43,405 bases of DNA, from positions 1-43,405 of the IMG/VR virus record IMGVR_UViG_3300033141_001123; one strand, 5' to 3'. Below the pieces are notes generated by a model that ran no database searches, was not told the DNA's origin, and was given only the letters and a program-made list of their open reading frames with translations. The translations under genes and the position numbers were made by a program. This document shows, in pieces, positions 16,349 through 23,454 of this stretch; positions within the stretch are counted from its first letter, which is position 1, and every line of letters begins with the position of its first letter. The DNA is from a virus.

Positions 16349-16685
16349 TGCGCTCCACACCTTGCATAGACTCATTAAGATCGTTATACGCCGTGATGAC
16401 AGCTTCCGCGAAAGACTCCAAATATTGGGCCGCCGTGCAATACCCACACTCCGTAAGCCGAATACTTAGCATCACAATGTATACAAGAACGTCCGCGACC
16501 TCTTCATCGAACATGAGAGAAAGTCGATCCATCGGAATTATCTCAAACGTCTGTTGATTGCCAAGCGAATACTGACTGTTCCCTGGGCCAAGAACGCGCT
16601 CTTTACAAAGCCGCAATAACTCTGGTGGTAAGACAAAGCGTTTGCAGTAATCCTCAACAATGTTTGACAACTCGTCGCTTGTCAC
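16341..16685 (-). CDS. Unrecognised small helical protein
   Basis: This 114-residue protein is predicted mostly helical. The segment DEEVADVLVYIVMLSIRL resembles one half of the acidic motif of MazG-like nucleotide pyrophosphohydrolases (EE-x-x-D), but the first acidic motif is not evident, so I leave it unassigned. It starts at a GTG a few bases from the stop of the metallophosphoesterase gene and overlaps the next gene. Co-transcription with the late operon is likely. Confidence 0.5.
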   Translation of the reverse strand: MTSDELSNIVEDYCKRFVLPPELLRLCKERVLGPGNSQYSLGNQQTFEIIPMDRLSLMFDEEVADVLVYIVMLSIRLTECGYCTAAQYLESFAEAVITAYNDLNESMQGVERND

Positions 16686-16686
16686 G

Positions 16687-17520
16687 TTATTCCCCCTTAG
16701 ATTGGATAACTTCTACACGTGGCATAGGTGCTCGATAGAATCTCGGCTTAACCACAAGGTCAAAACCATCCCATTCAATCATAGCGTAGCCAATTTGTGG
16801 TATCTTACCGCTAACTGATCTCATAGCATACGCCGTTGGAAGCTGCCAACCAGGAATGACCAACGTTTGAATATCAGGAGCGGTTTGTACGTGAATGAAT
16901 TCATGTCGATGAGCGCGAACCATCATGTTAAGATGTGGTGCATCTTCGCGATACCATTTGTATAAGTCAGTTAGAAGCATCAGCACATCTCTCAAAGGCG
17001 CTGTAGCAGCGTACCAACTAACACGTGTGAATGCAATGTGATGGGCAAAATGTATCACGGGCTTGTTGGTGCCACCTGGAGGCTGCAAATATAGTTGCCA
17101 CCAAGAATGTTGACCCGTTACTGGACTTGGCTCTGCTCCCAGTAATTTAGCAAGTGCATTTATGTTCTCTGATGCTGCTCCTTCGTGCCATTCTGTACCT
17201 CTAATGATGTAAAGCGTACCAACCGCATCCGCGAAAGGTTCGACAAGAATATGTGCTGCTGCTGCTTGCAAGTCTAATCTGTTTGTTACTAACTGTCCAT
17301 CCTTCTGATGTGACCCTTGAATCATGTCGCCCAATATAACGCCAACATCTGGCTTCGCATCTATTATACGCTCCATAGCATCTTGCCACTGAGCGTAGAG
17401 CCACTGCTGTCCAGCATTCTGCCTTACGTAACCACCATCTGCTATTGGAAAGTTTGGTGGACTGAGACCAACTGTACTACCAGTGTGCATGTCACTAATA
17501 ACAGCGATTTTATATACCAT
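16687..17520 (-). CDS. Calcineurin-like metallophosphoesterase
   Basis: This 277-residue protein has the metallophosphoesterase motif order: SDMH (Asp10, His12), GDMIQG (Asp65), RGTEWHEG (108-114, in place of the usual GNHE/D), FAHH (His160/161) and RAHRHEF (His204, His206). These residues bind two metal ions that hydrolyse phosphodiesters or phosphomonoesters. The change of GNHE to GTEWHE is seen in some phage members. It lies between the large terminase and the sugar cluster. Its substrate (nucleic acid end, nucleotide or sugar phosphate) is unknown. Confidence 0.8.
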   Translation of the reverse strand: MVYKIAVISDMHTGSTVGLSPPNFPIADGGYVRQNAGQQWLYAQWQDAMERIIDAKPDVGVILGDMIQGSHQKDGQLVTNRLDLQAAAAHILVEPFADAVGTLYIIRGTEWHEGAASENINALAKLLGAEPSPVTGQHSWWQLYLQPPGGTNKPVIHFAHHIAFTRVSWYAATAPLRDVLMLLTDLYKWYREDAPHLNMMVRAHRHEFIHVQTAPDIQTLVIPGWQLPTAYAMRSVSGKIPQIGYAMIEWDGFDLVVKPRFYRAPMPRVEVIQSKGE

Positions 17521-17586
17521 GTTAAATCCTTACACTAGATGTATTCATTATCACAGCTCCACTTTACGACTCATAATATCACTCCT

Positions 17587-19401
17587 CTAATAAAACATCT
17601 GAGGTACAAATGCCGGTTCAGGCAGAGGTTCAAGACCATTTTCCATACGCTGGCTGTTGATTTTCTCACGAGATAATCTATCATGCTCAGCATAGGGATC
17701 AGGCCGACTAATTGGTATGTAATCGTATGACATAGATCGCTGACCAAAGTTGTGTGGTTCAGTTTGCATAATTTCAGCACCAACTACAGCTGACCAATCT
17801 CGTGCTATCGTGCGGCAACCCTCCAAAGCATCAGGCCCATCGTCATGTGCTCCAATCGGAAACTCTGTCAGTTGCTGTTTCAGTAAATCTTGACCGCCCT
17901 CAAGTAGCAACAAGTAACCGTTCTCCAAGTCTGGCTGTAAGGATTGAATGCGAAGTTCTTTGTTGCTGTGTTGATTAACCTGAATGAATGGAATGTTAGT
18001 CCCAGCCCTCATACTAGCACGCGCGGACTCTGATGCGAAGAAAGCCTGAAATTGTGTGCTCTCAATTCCCCAACGCGAGAACATGTACGTGTTAGCATAC
18101 TCGTTCTGATCGTTCATTATAACTGTTGGAGTACGCCTTGACAAGTCCGCTTCAAGAACGAACATTTGTTTGCTAGGCGCTTTAGCAATGACGACTATTG
18201 CGGAGTAGTCGGAAGTTGATGTTCTACCTAATGATGGATCTGTAAAGCCGAATATCTTACAATCTACAAGTCGAACAGATGCGCCATCTTTGTTTGGAAT
18301 TAACCAAAGTTCAGGCACGCCATCTTCATTAGGCTTAAACACTTTTCTGTATGTGTACCAACGATTGAAGATACATCTTGACGGGTCACGAGGATTGTTC
18401 ATTAACTCGGTATAGAAGGACACATCACCTTCAGATACTTTAGTCACCATAAGATCATAGTAGGAATAACCTTCAGGCCACGCGCTTACAGCACCGCGCA
18501 ACATCTCCTCTCTGTTTAGTTCAAAGAACGCACGTGCTGTTTCATCTTTATGCTCATCGCTAAGGTCAGTCAACAATTCACGCCATGCGTCCCAAAGAGC
18601 CTGATTTTCAGCCCATGAAACCACAGCCTGGAAGACTTTATTCCTAAACATCGGATTGGCAACCACACGCTTCAACAAACAGTCAAAGTGTAGGAAGTTA
18701 CCAACGATGAAGATTTTAGTGTCACTCCAGCCTGCACGTATGACAGATTGTGTCAACCATGAGTATGTAGTCTCACGCTGTGTCTTAGATTGTACACTTT
18801 TCAAGTTCTCAATATCATCAAGAACAATGAGGTCGGGCCTGAACTGAAGATACTTGCGCCCGCGTATCTTCATGCCCGAACCTAGTGCCTCAATACGGAC
18901 ATGATTAGCAAGCTCAACCTCTGAACGCTGCCAGACGCGCCCTTTCATGTCCCCGAAATCTTCACGTATACGCTCGTTGTTTTCAATCTCACTTTGTAGA
19001 TTGGCAAGCTGCTGTTTCGCCTGATCGTGTGAATCTGAGACGATTAAGATAAAGCGTCGCTTCTTTAGCAGGCTACACCACAGGGGAAGTGCTAATGTAA
19101 TAGTGGTTGTTTTGCCAAAACCACGAGGCCATACAACTGCGCTGTAGATTTTCCCCTTCGTGCGCATTACCTCCTCTATCTCACTGACAATCTCGTGGTG
19201 CATAAGACCAAATGGTAAATAGAAATGATGCTTAAGATAGAACTTCATAAAGAACTCGAAGTCAACTTCAGACAGCGCAAGACGAACCAACCTGCTGTCA
19301 ATGGCCTCATTAATGAGACCAGTAGCATCAAGCTGCTCAATCGTGAAGTTGCGCATAAGTGCGGCGCGAATTAGCGTGAGATCACTGGATGTTAGTTGCA
19401 T
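17587..19401 (-). CDS. terL: Terminase large subunit
   Basis: This 604-residue packaging motor protein has an ATPase domain with WPRGFGKTTT as Walker A (91-100) and LIVLDDIEN as Walker B plus catalytic glutamate (191-199). A C-terminal RNase H-like nuclease follows, with GFTDPSLG and DYSAIVVI providing acidic residues and HDDGPDALEG near the end. I chose the ATG at 19401: AGGA lies seven bases upstream and the protein then starts MQLTSSDLTL; the frame extends further upstream but without a ribosome site. The gene follows the small-terminase-like gene and precedes the phosphoesterase. Confidence 0.9.
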   Translation of the reverse strand: MQLTSSDLTLIRAALMRNFTIEQLDATGLINEAIDSRLVRLALSEVDFEFFMKFYLKHHFYLPFGLMHHEIVSEIEEVMRTKGKIYSAVVWPRGFGKTTTITLALPLWCSLLKKRRFILIVSDSHDQAKQQLANLQSEIENNERIREDFGDMKGRVWQRSEVELANHVRIEALGSGMKIRGRKYLQFRPDLIVLDDIENLKSVQSKTQRETTYSWLTQSVIRAGWSDTKIFIVGNFLHFDCLLKRVVANPMFRNKVFQAVVSWAENQALWDAWRELLTDLSDEHKDETARAFFELNREEMLRGAVSAWPEGYSYYDLMVTKVSEGDVSFYTELMNNPRDPSRCIFNRWYTYRKVFKPNEDGVPELWLIPNKDGASVRLVDCKIFGFTDPSLGRTSTSDYSAIVVIAKAPSKQMFVLEADLSRRTPTVIMNDQNEYANTYMFSRWGIESTQFQAFFASESARASMRAGTNIPFIQVNQHSNKELRIQSLQPDLENGYLLLLEGGQDLLKQQLTEFPIGAHDDGPDALEGCRTIARDWSAVVGAEIMQTEPHNFGQRSMSYDYIPISRPDPYAEHDRLSREKINSQRMENGLEPLPEPAFVPQMFY

Positions 19402-19402
19402 A

Positions 19403-19459
19403 TTATGTCCTAATGGCACAGTGAAACACGAAGAGCACCAGTAGCAGCACAATGCTCAT
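19403..19459 (-). CDS. 18-residue hydrophobic micropeptide before terL
   Basis: The frame encodes 18 residues starting MSIVLLLVLFVFHCAIRT and is essentially one membrane segment. It begins four bases after the stop of the small-terminase-like gene, with AAAGGA about eleven bases upstream, and its TAA ends one base before the terL start codon. It fits the pattern of the two other micropeptides in this operon (1623-1691 and 9241-9318). It may be a leader for coupled translation of terL or a real peptide. Confidence 0.35.
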   Translation of the reverse strand: MSIVLLLVLFVFHCAIRT

Positions 19460-19463
19460 AACA

Positions 19464-20159
19464 TCACACATCCTTTTCTGTAACATCGACGGGTGATGCG
19501 TCGATTACATCAACTGGTTGACTTGTGCGGCGCTCTTTTGCTGGCATGATCTCTAATAGTGCTCTAATGGTTGGTATCTCACTTGGGGGTGTTCCTGCTG
19601 GTAGTAAGTTTTGCATCGGTACTGTATCAGCAGCAAAGAAGCCTAACCCCTTTTGAACTGCGAGATACTGCTTGAGCAAATTCCAATACTCGTTTAGCTG
19701 TTGATCCACAATAGCCGCTAATGGGTGTGTAACGCTTTCTATGAATAGCGCGGTGTCCAAACGTTCAGCCTTCAATTTGAGTAGACGAGCGAGTTCGCCA
19801 ATAGCATCAACTTCAATATCAAGCTCTTTGAACTTGCTCTGAAGATAGGTGATTGGCAGGAAATCGGACTCATTTAATTGCGCACGAAACTCCTTGATTG
19901 CAGCAACTGGGATATTAACATCAGCCGTTTGCATCAAGTAAACGTGCGTGCGTTCAGCTGACCAGTTGTTAACGAGACAATTAAAGACAGTCTGTTTGTG
20001 CTCGCTGTTCTCAATTGCGTGTACATTCGTCTGTGGTGCACCAGGTGTTCCACGCCGCTTCAGGGCATCGAGAAACTTCTTATGCTCTTCAGCTAAGTCA
20101 GCAGTTGTATCTATCTTTTCTGGCACTTTGGGTGCTTCAGGCACTTTAGTATTTGTCAT
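19464..20159 (-). CDS. Terminase small subunit-like protein
   Basis: This 231-residue protein is predicted helical and is the first gene of the late operon, directly upstream of terL, where a small terminase is expected. The N-terminus has a Pro/Lys-rich run (VPEAPKVPEK); FNCLVNNWSAERTHVYLMQTADVNIPVAAIKEF could form a helix-turn-helix for DNA recognition; the middle helix LARLLKLKAERLDTALFIESV could oligomerise. AAGGAG lies nine bases before the ATG. The call rests on position and general pattern; a direct family match is not visible. Confidence 0.5.
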   Translation of the reverse strand: MTNTKVPEAPKVPEKIDTTADLAEEHKKFLDALKRRGTPGAPQTNVHAIENSEHKQTVFNCLVNNWSAERTHVYLMQTADVNIPVAAIKEFRAQLNESDFLPITYLQSKFKELDIEVDAIGELARLLKLKAERLDTALFIESVTHPLAAIVDQQLNEYWNLLKQYLAVQKGLGFFAADTVPMQNLLPAGTPPSEIPTIRALLEIMPAKERRTSQPVDVIDASPVDVTEKDV

Positions 20160-20177
20160 TTAGAACTCCTTACGCCT

Positions 20178-20206
20178 ATTTTATCACAGAAAAGTATATA
20201 CGTCAA
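20178..20206 (-). promoter_or_regulatory. Sigma-70-type promoter for the late (minus) operon
   Basis: Reading the minus strand, TTGACG (20206-20201) is followed after exactly 17 bases by TAAAAT (20183-20178). This is five of six bases of each consensus hexamer at ideal spacing. Transcription would start near 20171, almost at the ribosome site of the first late gene, giving a very short leader. Confidence 0.5.
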
Positions 20207-20253
20207 AACCAAGTCCTGGGGTAGTCGGCTGGATACTTTCAGTCTGACATATG

Positions 20254-20271
20254 TTGTCACGAATGCGACAA
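20254..20271. repeat. Inverted repeat TTGTC-N8-GACAA
   Basis: TTGTC at 20254-20258 is mirrored by GACAA at 20267-20271 with eight bases between. It lies upstream of the minus-strand promoter within the divergent control region and could be an operator. The sequence alone does not show binding. Confidence 0.3.
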
Positions 20272-20351
20272 TTTTTGGTAACGTTGATATTTTAGCAGAA
20301 AAGTGTGAGAGATAGGCTCCCCCTGTTTTCATGGCATACCACATAATGTTC

Positions 20352-20413
20352 CGCAGCCGTGGCCCGTGACCTGATCCGGTCGGTGGCCTCGGACGCCACC
20401 GCGAGACGGCGCG
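20352..20413. ncRNA. GC-rich three-way-junction fold in the divergent control region
   Basis: A 62-base GC-rich block inside an AT-rich intergenic region folds as a closed three-way junction. CGC(A)GCCGT (20352-20360) pairs with ACGGCGCG (20406-20413), leaving one bulged A. Inside are GACC-TGATCC-GGTC (20368-20381) and GGTGGC-CTCGGAC-GCCACC (20382-20400). The fold is possible on either strand. It may be a noncoding RNA, a 5' leader element or a terminator separating the two operons. No known RNA family was recognised. Confidence 0.4.
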
Positions 20414-20450
20414 AACACTGAAAGGTTAGCTGACCGTAGCACTTTACATT

Positions 20451-20460
20451 AGCATATGCT
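20451..20460. promoter_or_regulatory. Perfect 10-base palindrome AGCATATGCT
   Basis: A perfect palindrome lies in the control region about 55 bases upstream of the plus-strand promoter. It is a candidate operator half-site pair for a dimeric regulator. A palindrome of this size can arise by chance. Confidence 0.25.
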
Positions 20461-20514
20461 CATAGAATTGACAACACTTGACGGCAATTGGCAGCAGTCA
20501 TTTTGCGATATGTG

Positions 20515-20543
20515 TTGACACTTGCGGCGATCAGCTATACAAT
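20515..20543 (+). promoter_or_regulatory. Strong sigma-70-type promoter for the early (plus) genes
   Basis: TTGACA at 20515-20520 matches the -35 consensus exactly and is followed after 17 bases by TACAAT at 20538-20543, a five-of-six -10 match. It drives toward the first plus-strand gene at 20623. Additional TTGAC motifs at 20468 and 20478 lack good -10 partners and may be remnants or binding sites. Confidence 0.7.
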
Positions 20544-20566
20544 TGACTCAAGGTTCTCGAGGAACT

Positions 20567-20590
20567 GCCGATACTAGTGATAGTACCGGC
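20567..20590 (+). promoter_or_regulatory. 5' leader hairpin with GTGA loop
   Basis: GCCGATACTA pairs with TAGTACCGGC, a ten-base stem with one A-C mismatch, closed by a GTGA tetraloop (GNRA class in RNA). It begins about 20 bases downstream of the expected transcription start of the early promoter. It probably stabilises the transcript or its 5' end; there is no T-run, so it is not a terminator. Confidence 0.5.
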
Positions 20591-20622
20591 AACACCGACA
20601 ACACAAGCAAAGGGGGACTGAT

Positions 20623-20814
20623 ATGACAAACAAGTTTGAAAGTCGATGCGCCAGCCTTGATCTTGCGCAGTTGCGCAAGCTGTCAAGGCAGATTTATCAC
20701 AAGCTACGGCTAAGGCCGCAATCAAAGCGGCTGAACACAAAACACAACATAGTCTATCACTATATTGTGTTGCGCCGTGATCAGCAGCAGCGAACACAAG
20801 CAAAGGGGGACTGA
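20623..20814 (+). CDS. Small basic early protein, unrecognised
   Basis: This 63-residue protein starts MTNKFESRCASLDLAQ and is strongly basic throughout, ending QQQRTQAKGD. It is the first gene behind the early promoter. The ribosome site AAGGGGGA sits in the sequence ACACAAGCAAAGGGGGACTG, which is repeated almost exactly before the next gene. No family is recognised; the charge suggests nucleic-acid or host-protein binding. Confidence 0.5.
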   Translation: MTNKFESRCASLDLAQLRKLSRQIYHKLRLRPQSKRLNTKHNIVYHYIVLRRDQQQRTQAKGD

Positions 20815-20990
20815 TGCAAACAATCAAAGCGTGCGCGGGGCTACAAGTACAAGTAGTTCCACACAAGCGTACTTGGCAAGCAACGCTGGACATACACAAG
20901 TGTATGTTCTGCAATGAACGCCACGATTGCATGATTGCAAATGCAGTGGCGAAACGTCAAACAAAGGAGACACATAATGACACAGGATGA
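20814..20990 (+). CDS. Small Cys-containing early protein, unrecognised
   Basis: This 58-residue protein starts MQTIKACAGLQVQV. KCMFCNERHDC (29-39) has C-x2-C and a later H/C that could bind zinc. The ATG overlaps the stop of the preceding gene (TGATG) and has the repeated leader with AAGGGGGA nine bases upstream. It overlaps the start of the next gene. It is short but carries every sign of translation seen in its neighbours. Confidence 0.5.
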   Translation: MQTIKACAGLQVQVVPHKRTWQATLDIHKCMFCNERHDCMIANAVAKRQTKETHNDTG

Positions 20991-21468
20991 GCAGATTGAT
21001 CGCGCGTTCAGAGCGTTTGCACTCGAACAAAGTTTGCACGTAGAGGATACAGTCGATGCTGCGTTCAGTGACATACAAGTAGTTTGCGTCGATCCTGCAA
21101 TGCTCGACGCTATCATAGAGCAAGCGCAGGTTGAGTATGTCAATCAGCTGTATCGCGGCGTTGAGCCGTGGACGCTCACGGAGAGGAGTGCTAACGTGAC
21201 AGGCAAGATATATCTTGAGACAAGCGACATACACGTGTATGTGTGCGTGGAGGAGGGCAAGGAGGGCAAGGCGGACGGGCACTACTCTCTTTGCCACGTG
21301 GTGGACATAGAGCAAGTTCCACGGCTCGCGCTCACAAATCGTCTCGCTTGCACGTTAGAAGAGCGTGTGCTGGCAGACGCGCGAGACGCGCTGGACTTCT
21401 TTGACTTCTGCAACGCGCGCAGCGCGCGCACGATACTGATGGAGGATAGCATGTATTTGGATGCATAA
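20977..21468 (+). CDS. Hypothetical early protein
   Basis: This 163-residue acidic protein starts MTQDEQIDRAFRAFAL. An AAAGGAG site lies eight bases upstream; the frame extends back to 20935 but with no ribosome site. No motif is recognised. The last third (about 21340-21430) is rich in GCGCGC runs, giving higher GC than surrounding genes. It ends just before a structured RNA fold. Confidence 0.55.
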   Translation: MTQDEQIDRAFRAFALEQSLHVEDTVDAAFSDIQVVCVDPAMLDAIIEQAQVEYVNQLYRGVEPWTLTERSANVTGKIYLETSDIHVYVCVEEGKEGKADGHYSLCHVVDIEQVPRLALTNRLACTLEERVLADARDALDFFDFCNARSARTILMEDSMYLDA

Positions 21469-21492
21469 TCAACAAAGTCCGACAACTTAATA

Positions 21493-21541
21493 GCCCGCCG
21501 CCGTTGAGCGGCCTGGGGTGGTGCAAGTCCACTCGGCGGGC
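21493..21541 (+). ncRNA. Compact three-way-junction RNA fold
   Basis: In 49 bases, GCCCGCCG (21493-21500) pairs perfectly with CGGCGGGC (21534-21541). Enclosed are CCG-TTGAG-CGG (21501-21511) and GTGG-TGCAAGT-CCAC (21518-21532). It lies between two early genes, 32 bases before the next start codon, in a region with no reading frame. It could be a leader regulating the next gene or a processed small RNA. No known riboswitch or ribozyme core was recognised. Confidence 0.5.
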
Positions 21542-21572
21542 ATGGGGACACACACAAGCAAAGGAGGTTACC

Positions 21573-21896
21573 ATGGCACGGATGGTAGCGTTTTGTAACA
21601 AGTGTGGCGCACACTATGACGCTGCGCAACCGCATACGTGTAAAGCCGCTGACGCCGAGGAGCACCAAAGGTTGCTCACCGAGTGGGCAGAGGCGGAGGC
21701 ATTGTTTGCAGAGCCGCCACCGCCGGTCATCTGCGAGCGGTGCGGTCGGACAATCGACGTGGACGGCGGCGAGCGGGCAGAGACGCTGGATACACAGGCG
21801 GGTTACTTGACGGTCTGCACGGAGTGTCTCGCAAAGGCGTGGGGACTGACGGTCGAGGAACTAGAGAGCGACTTGGAGGAGGAGCATATGATCTGA
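21573..21896 (+). CDS. Zinc-ribbon early protein
   Basis: This 107-residue protein has two cysteine clusters: CNKCGAHYDAAQPHTC (9-24, with His residues) and CERCGRTID followed later by CTECLAK, together two likely zinc sites. The C-terminus is acidic (EELESDLEEEHMI). The ATG at 21573 has a perfect AAAGGAGG seven bases upstream; an earlier in-frame ATG at 21504 lies within the RNA fold and has none. Zinc ribbons suggest binding of nucleic acid or a host protein; the actual role is unknown. Confidence 0.65.
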   Translation: MARMVAFCNKCGAHYDAAQPHTCKAADAEEHQRLLTEWAEAEALFAEPPPPVICERCGRTIDVDGGERAETLDTQAGYLTVCTECLAKAWGLTVEELESDLEEEHMI

Positions 21897-21950
21897 CACT
21901 ATCGGCGTTCACCTCCATTTTCACACACACACACACAAAGGAGACACACA

Positions 21951-22307
21951 ATGGCTAAGGATCGTTTTGTGAACTTGCAACGCGCGAAAGCGTTGCTGAA
22001 AGGCAGCGGCGCGGTTGCGTTGCTGAAACCGGCTTGGGCAAAAGAGAACGGGATACGTTGCGGCAAAATAGAAGGCCGCTACGTGTACAGTGTGACCGAC
22101 CTGCAAGCGTATGTTGAGAGAATTGTCGCCGAGCGCGCCGCAAACGCGTTGCAAAGTGATGATGTTCGGCTTTGGCAGTTTGTAGTTGATACTGCTATCG
22201 AGGACGCCAATGATGCTGCCGAAGCTTGGGCAAATCAGCACTTGCTAGACGCAATCGCGACAAGTGACGCTGACGCAGTGTACAGTGAGAATATCACACT
22301 GATCTGA
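21951..22307 (+). CDS. Possible helix-turn-helix early protein
   Basis: This 118-residue protein starts MAKDRFVNLQRAKALL. The stretch LKPAWAKENGIRCGKIEGRYVYSVTDLQAYVERI resembles the excisionase/HTH_17 pattern, in which a short helix-turn-helix is followed by a strand and the D-L-x-A-Y-V-E-R helix. The remainder is acidic and helical. AAAGGAG lies seven bases before the ATG. DNA binding is a weak inference. Confidence 0.5.
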   Translation: MAKDRFVNLQRAKALLKGSGAVALLKPAWAKENGIRCGKIEGRYVYSVTDLQAYVERIVAERAANALQSDDVRLWQFVVDTAIEDANDAAEAWANQHLLDAIATSDADAVYSENITLI

Positions 22308-22334
22308 TCGACCAGCACCGCACCGCGCAATCTG

Positions 22335-22364
22335 AAAGACGCTAGCTTGATAGCTAGCGTCTTT
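22335..22364 (+). terminator. Terminator-like hairpin
   Basis: AAAGACGCTAGC (22335-22346) and GCTAGCGTCTTT (22353-22364) form a perfect 12-base stem with loop TTGATA, 28 bases after a stop codon. The downstream T-run is only three bases, so termination may be partial. Its core stem CGCTAGC is shared with the next hairpin at 22729. Confidence 0.6.
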
Positions 22365-22383
22365 CGGCGTTCTAGGAGACAAT

Positions 22384-22692
22384 ATGTTTGATCAGCGCAA
22401 AGCTTTACGTCTTGCGTATAGAACCGCAGCGCATGACTACATGCAAGCCGCAAGCGCCGACAAGTCGACACTTGCTAGCATACTGCTGTACTTTCGCACA
22501 AAAATAACCAAGTCCCCCGCTCCGGACATTTTTGCGATCCTCGGTCGCAACACCGGACACTTGCGTTGCGCCGAGTGCGGTCGCCGTTTTGGTGATACTG
22601 ACGTATTGCCCCACCAAGGCCGCCGGCGCTACTTGCAGCCACCGTCTTGCCCGCACTGCGGTTGCACCAAGTACACCACCACCACCACATAG
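22384..22692 (+). CDS. Zinc-ribbon early protein
   Basis: This 102-residue protein has a helical N-terminal half, starting MFDQRKALRLAYRTAAHDYM, and a zinc ribbon in its C-terminal half: CAECGRRFGDTDVLPHQG, later CPHCGC. TAGGAG lies six bases before the ATG. It is alone between two sister hairpin terminators, so it may be expressed independently of its neighbours. It ends in a run of threonines (KYTTTTT). Function unknown. Confidence 0.6.
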   Translation: MFDQRKALRLAYRTAAHDYMQAASADKSTLASILLYFRTKITKSPAPDIFAILGRNTGHLRCAECGRRFGDTDVLPHQGRRRYLQPPSCPHCGCTKYTTTTT

Positions 22693-22728
22693 CCCCACCC
22701 GCAATACCCGCAATAAAATTGTATCACC

Positions 22729-22761
22729 AAAGCCGCTAGCAATTGGCTAGCGGCTTTTTTT
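22729..22761 (+). terminator. Rho-independent terminator
   Basis: AAAGCCGCTAGC (22729-22740) pairs perfectly with GCTAGCGGCTTT (22746-22757) around AATTG and is followed by a seven-base T-run. This is a textbook intrinsic terminator closing the first early gene group. Confidence 0.85.
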
Positions 22762-22897
22762 GTGCAAGGACAACACACCACCGCAATTCTGATGATACAA
22801 CTATGCAAGCAATAGACCAAACGCAAAGTATGCACCCCGATAGCAGACAACACGAAAAAACAGCACACCACTGGAGTAGGGGCATTTTAGGCGTCGC

Positions 22898-22947
22898 CCT
22901 ATAAGGACACTTTTCATTGAAAACCCTTTTGAGATTGCCTTTCGGCA
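22898..22947 (+). repeat. CCTATA leader element, copy A
   Basis: CCTATAAGGACACTTT (22898-22913), then AAAACCCTTTTG, then the hairpin ATTGCC-TTTC-GGCAAT (about 22934-22949). The same order of motifs recurs at 27898. No sigma-70 promoter precedes this copy, and no gene follows it directly. It may be an operator, promoter or structured leader used by a phage-specific factor. Confidence 0.45.
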
Positions 22948-23024
22948 ATTCCAATTTGCATTTAGAAAAAGTAAATCCGGAGTAAAGACAAGAGAAAATA
23001 AAAATTATTATTATTATTTTTAGT

Positions 23025-23173
23025 ATTGCTATTATATATTATATTTTTTTTTTGTACCCTGTGCACTTCCATATAACGGTTTGTCAAGTAAATAACTAGG
23101 TTGTAAAGTTAGCTTTACCACTTATCTCTCCTAACGTCTCTGTCCTAGACAAAAAATAATATATAATAGCAAT
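23025..23173. repeat. AT-rich perfect 18-base inverted repeat
   Basis: ATTGCTATTATATATTAT at 23025-23042 recurs as its exact reverse complement at 23156-23173, 113 bases apart. Both arms are flanked by A/T-runs. Such an arrangement in the most AT-rich part of the window suits a duplex-unwinding or origin-like element, but a transcriptional role is equally possible. Confidence 0.5.
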
Positions 23174-23352
23174 CAGTAAAGTAAATCATTCTCAATACAT
23201 ATCAGTAATCAGTATTTTTTCACGTAGAAAAGGCCAAACGCCACCAATCCACCGCACCCAACAATAATACGATACCGACATTTTCACCGCAGTAGTGATA
23301 ACGCAAAAGCCTTGCTACTATTATATGATAGCGAATGGTATTATATAATTTT

Positions 23353-23440
23353 TTGGCCTGGCAGGGAACACCCCGAAAGTAGGCTAGACAACAGACCGCC
23401 GCAGTCAGCGGTAAAGGGAATCAGAGGACTAGAGAAGTCA
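23353..23440 (+). other. Run of small hairpins upstream of an early gene
   Basis: GGCCT...AGGCT encloses GGG-AACA-CCC (about 23356-23386). CCGC-AGTCA-GCGG follows (about 23399-23411), then GACT-AGAGA-AGTC (about 23427-23439), with a possible outer GCCGC/GCGGC pairing. None has a T-run, so they do not look like terminators. A structured RNA leader is possible; each helix is short and could be chance. Confidence 0.25.
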
Positions 23441-23454
23441 CGCGGCAATAAACG

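Noticed and set aside
16341-16685. MazG nucleotide pyrophosphohydrolase
   Set aside because: Only one of the two acidic motifs is visible, so the name is not justified.
17521-17586. Two frames of seven or eight codons between terL and the phosphoesterase
   Set aside because: Although GGAG precedes one of them, they are too short to separate from chance.
21493-21541. tRNA or known ribozyme
   Set aside because: It has no acceptor CCA end, T-loop TTCGA or anticodon arm, and lacks hammerhead, twister or HDV core sequences.
22803-22904. 33-codon frame in the noncoding stretch
   Set aside because: No ribosome site precedes it and it ends inside the CCTATA element, which is better explained as noncoding.
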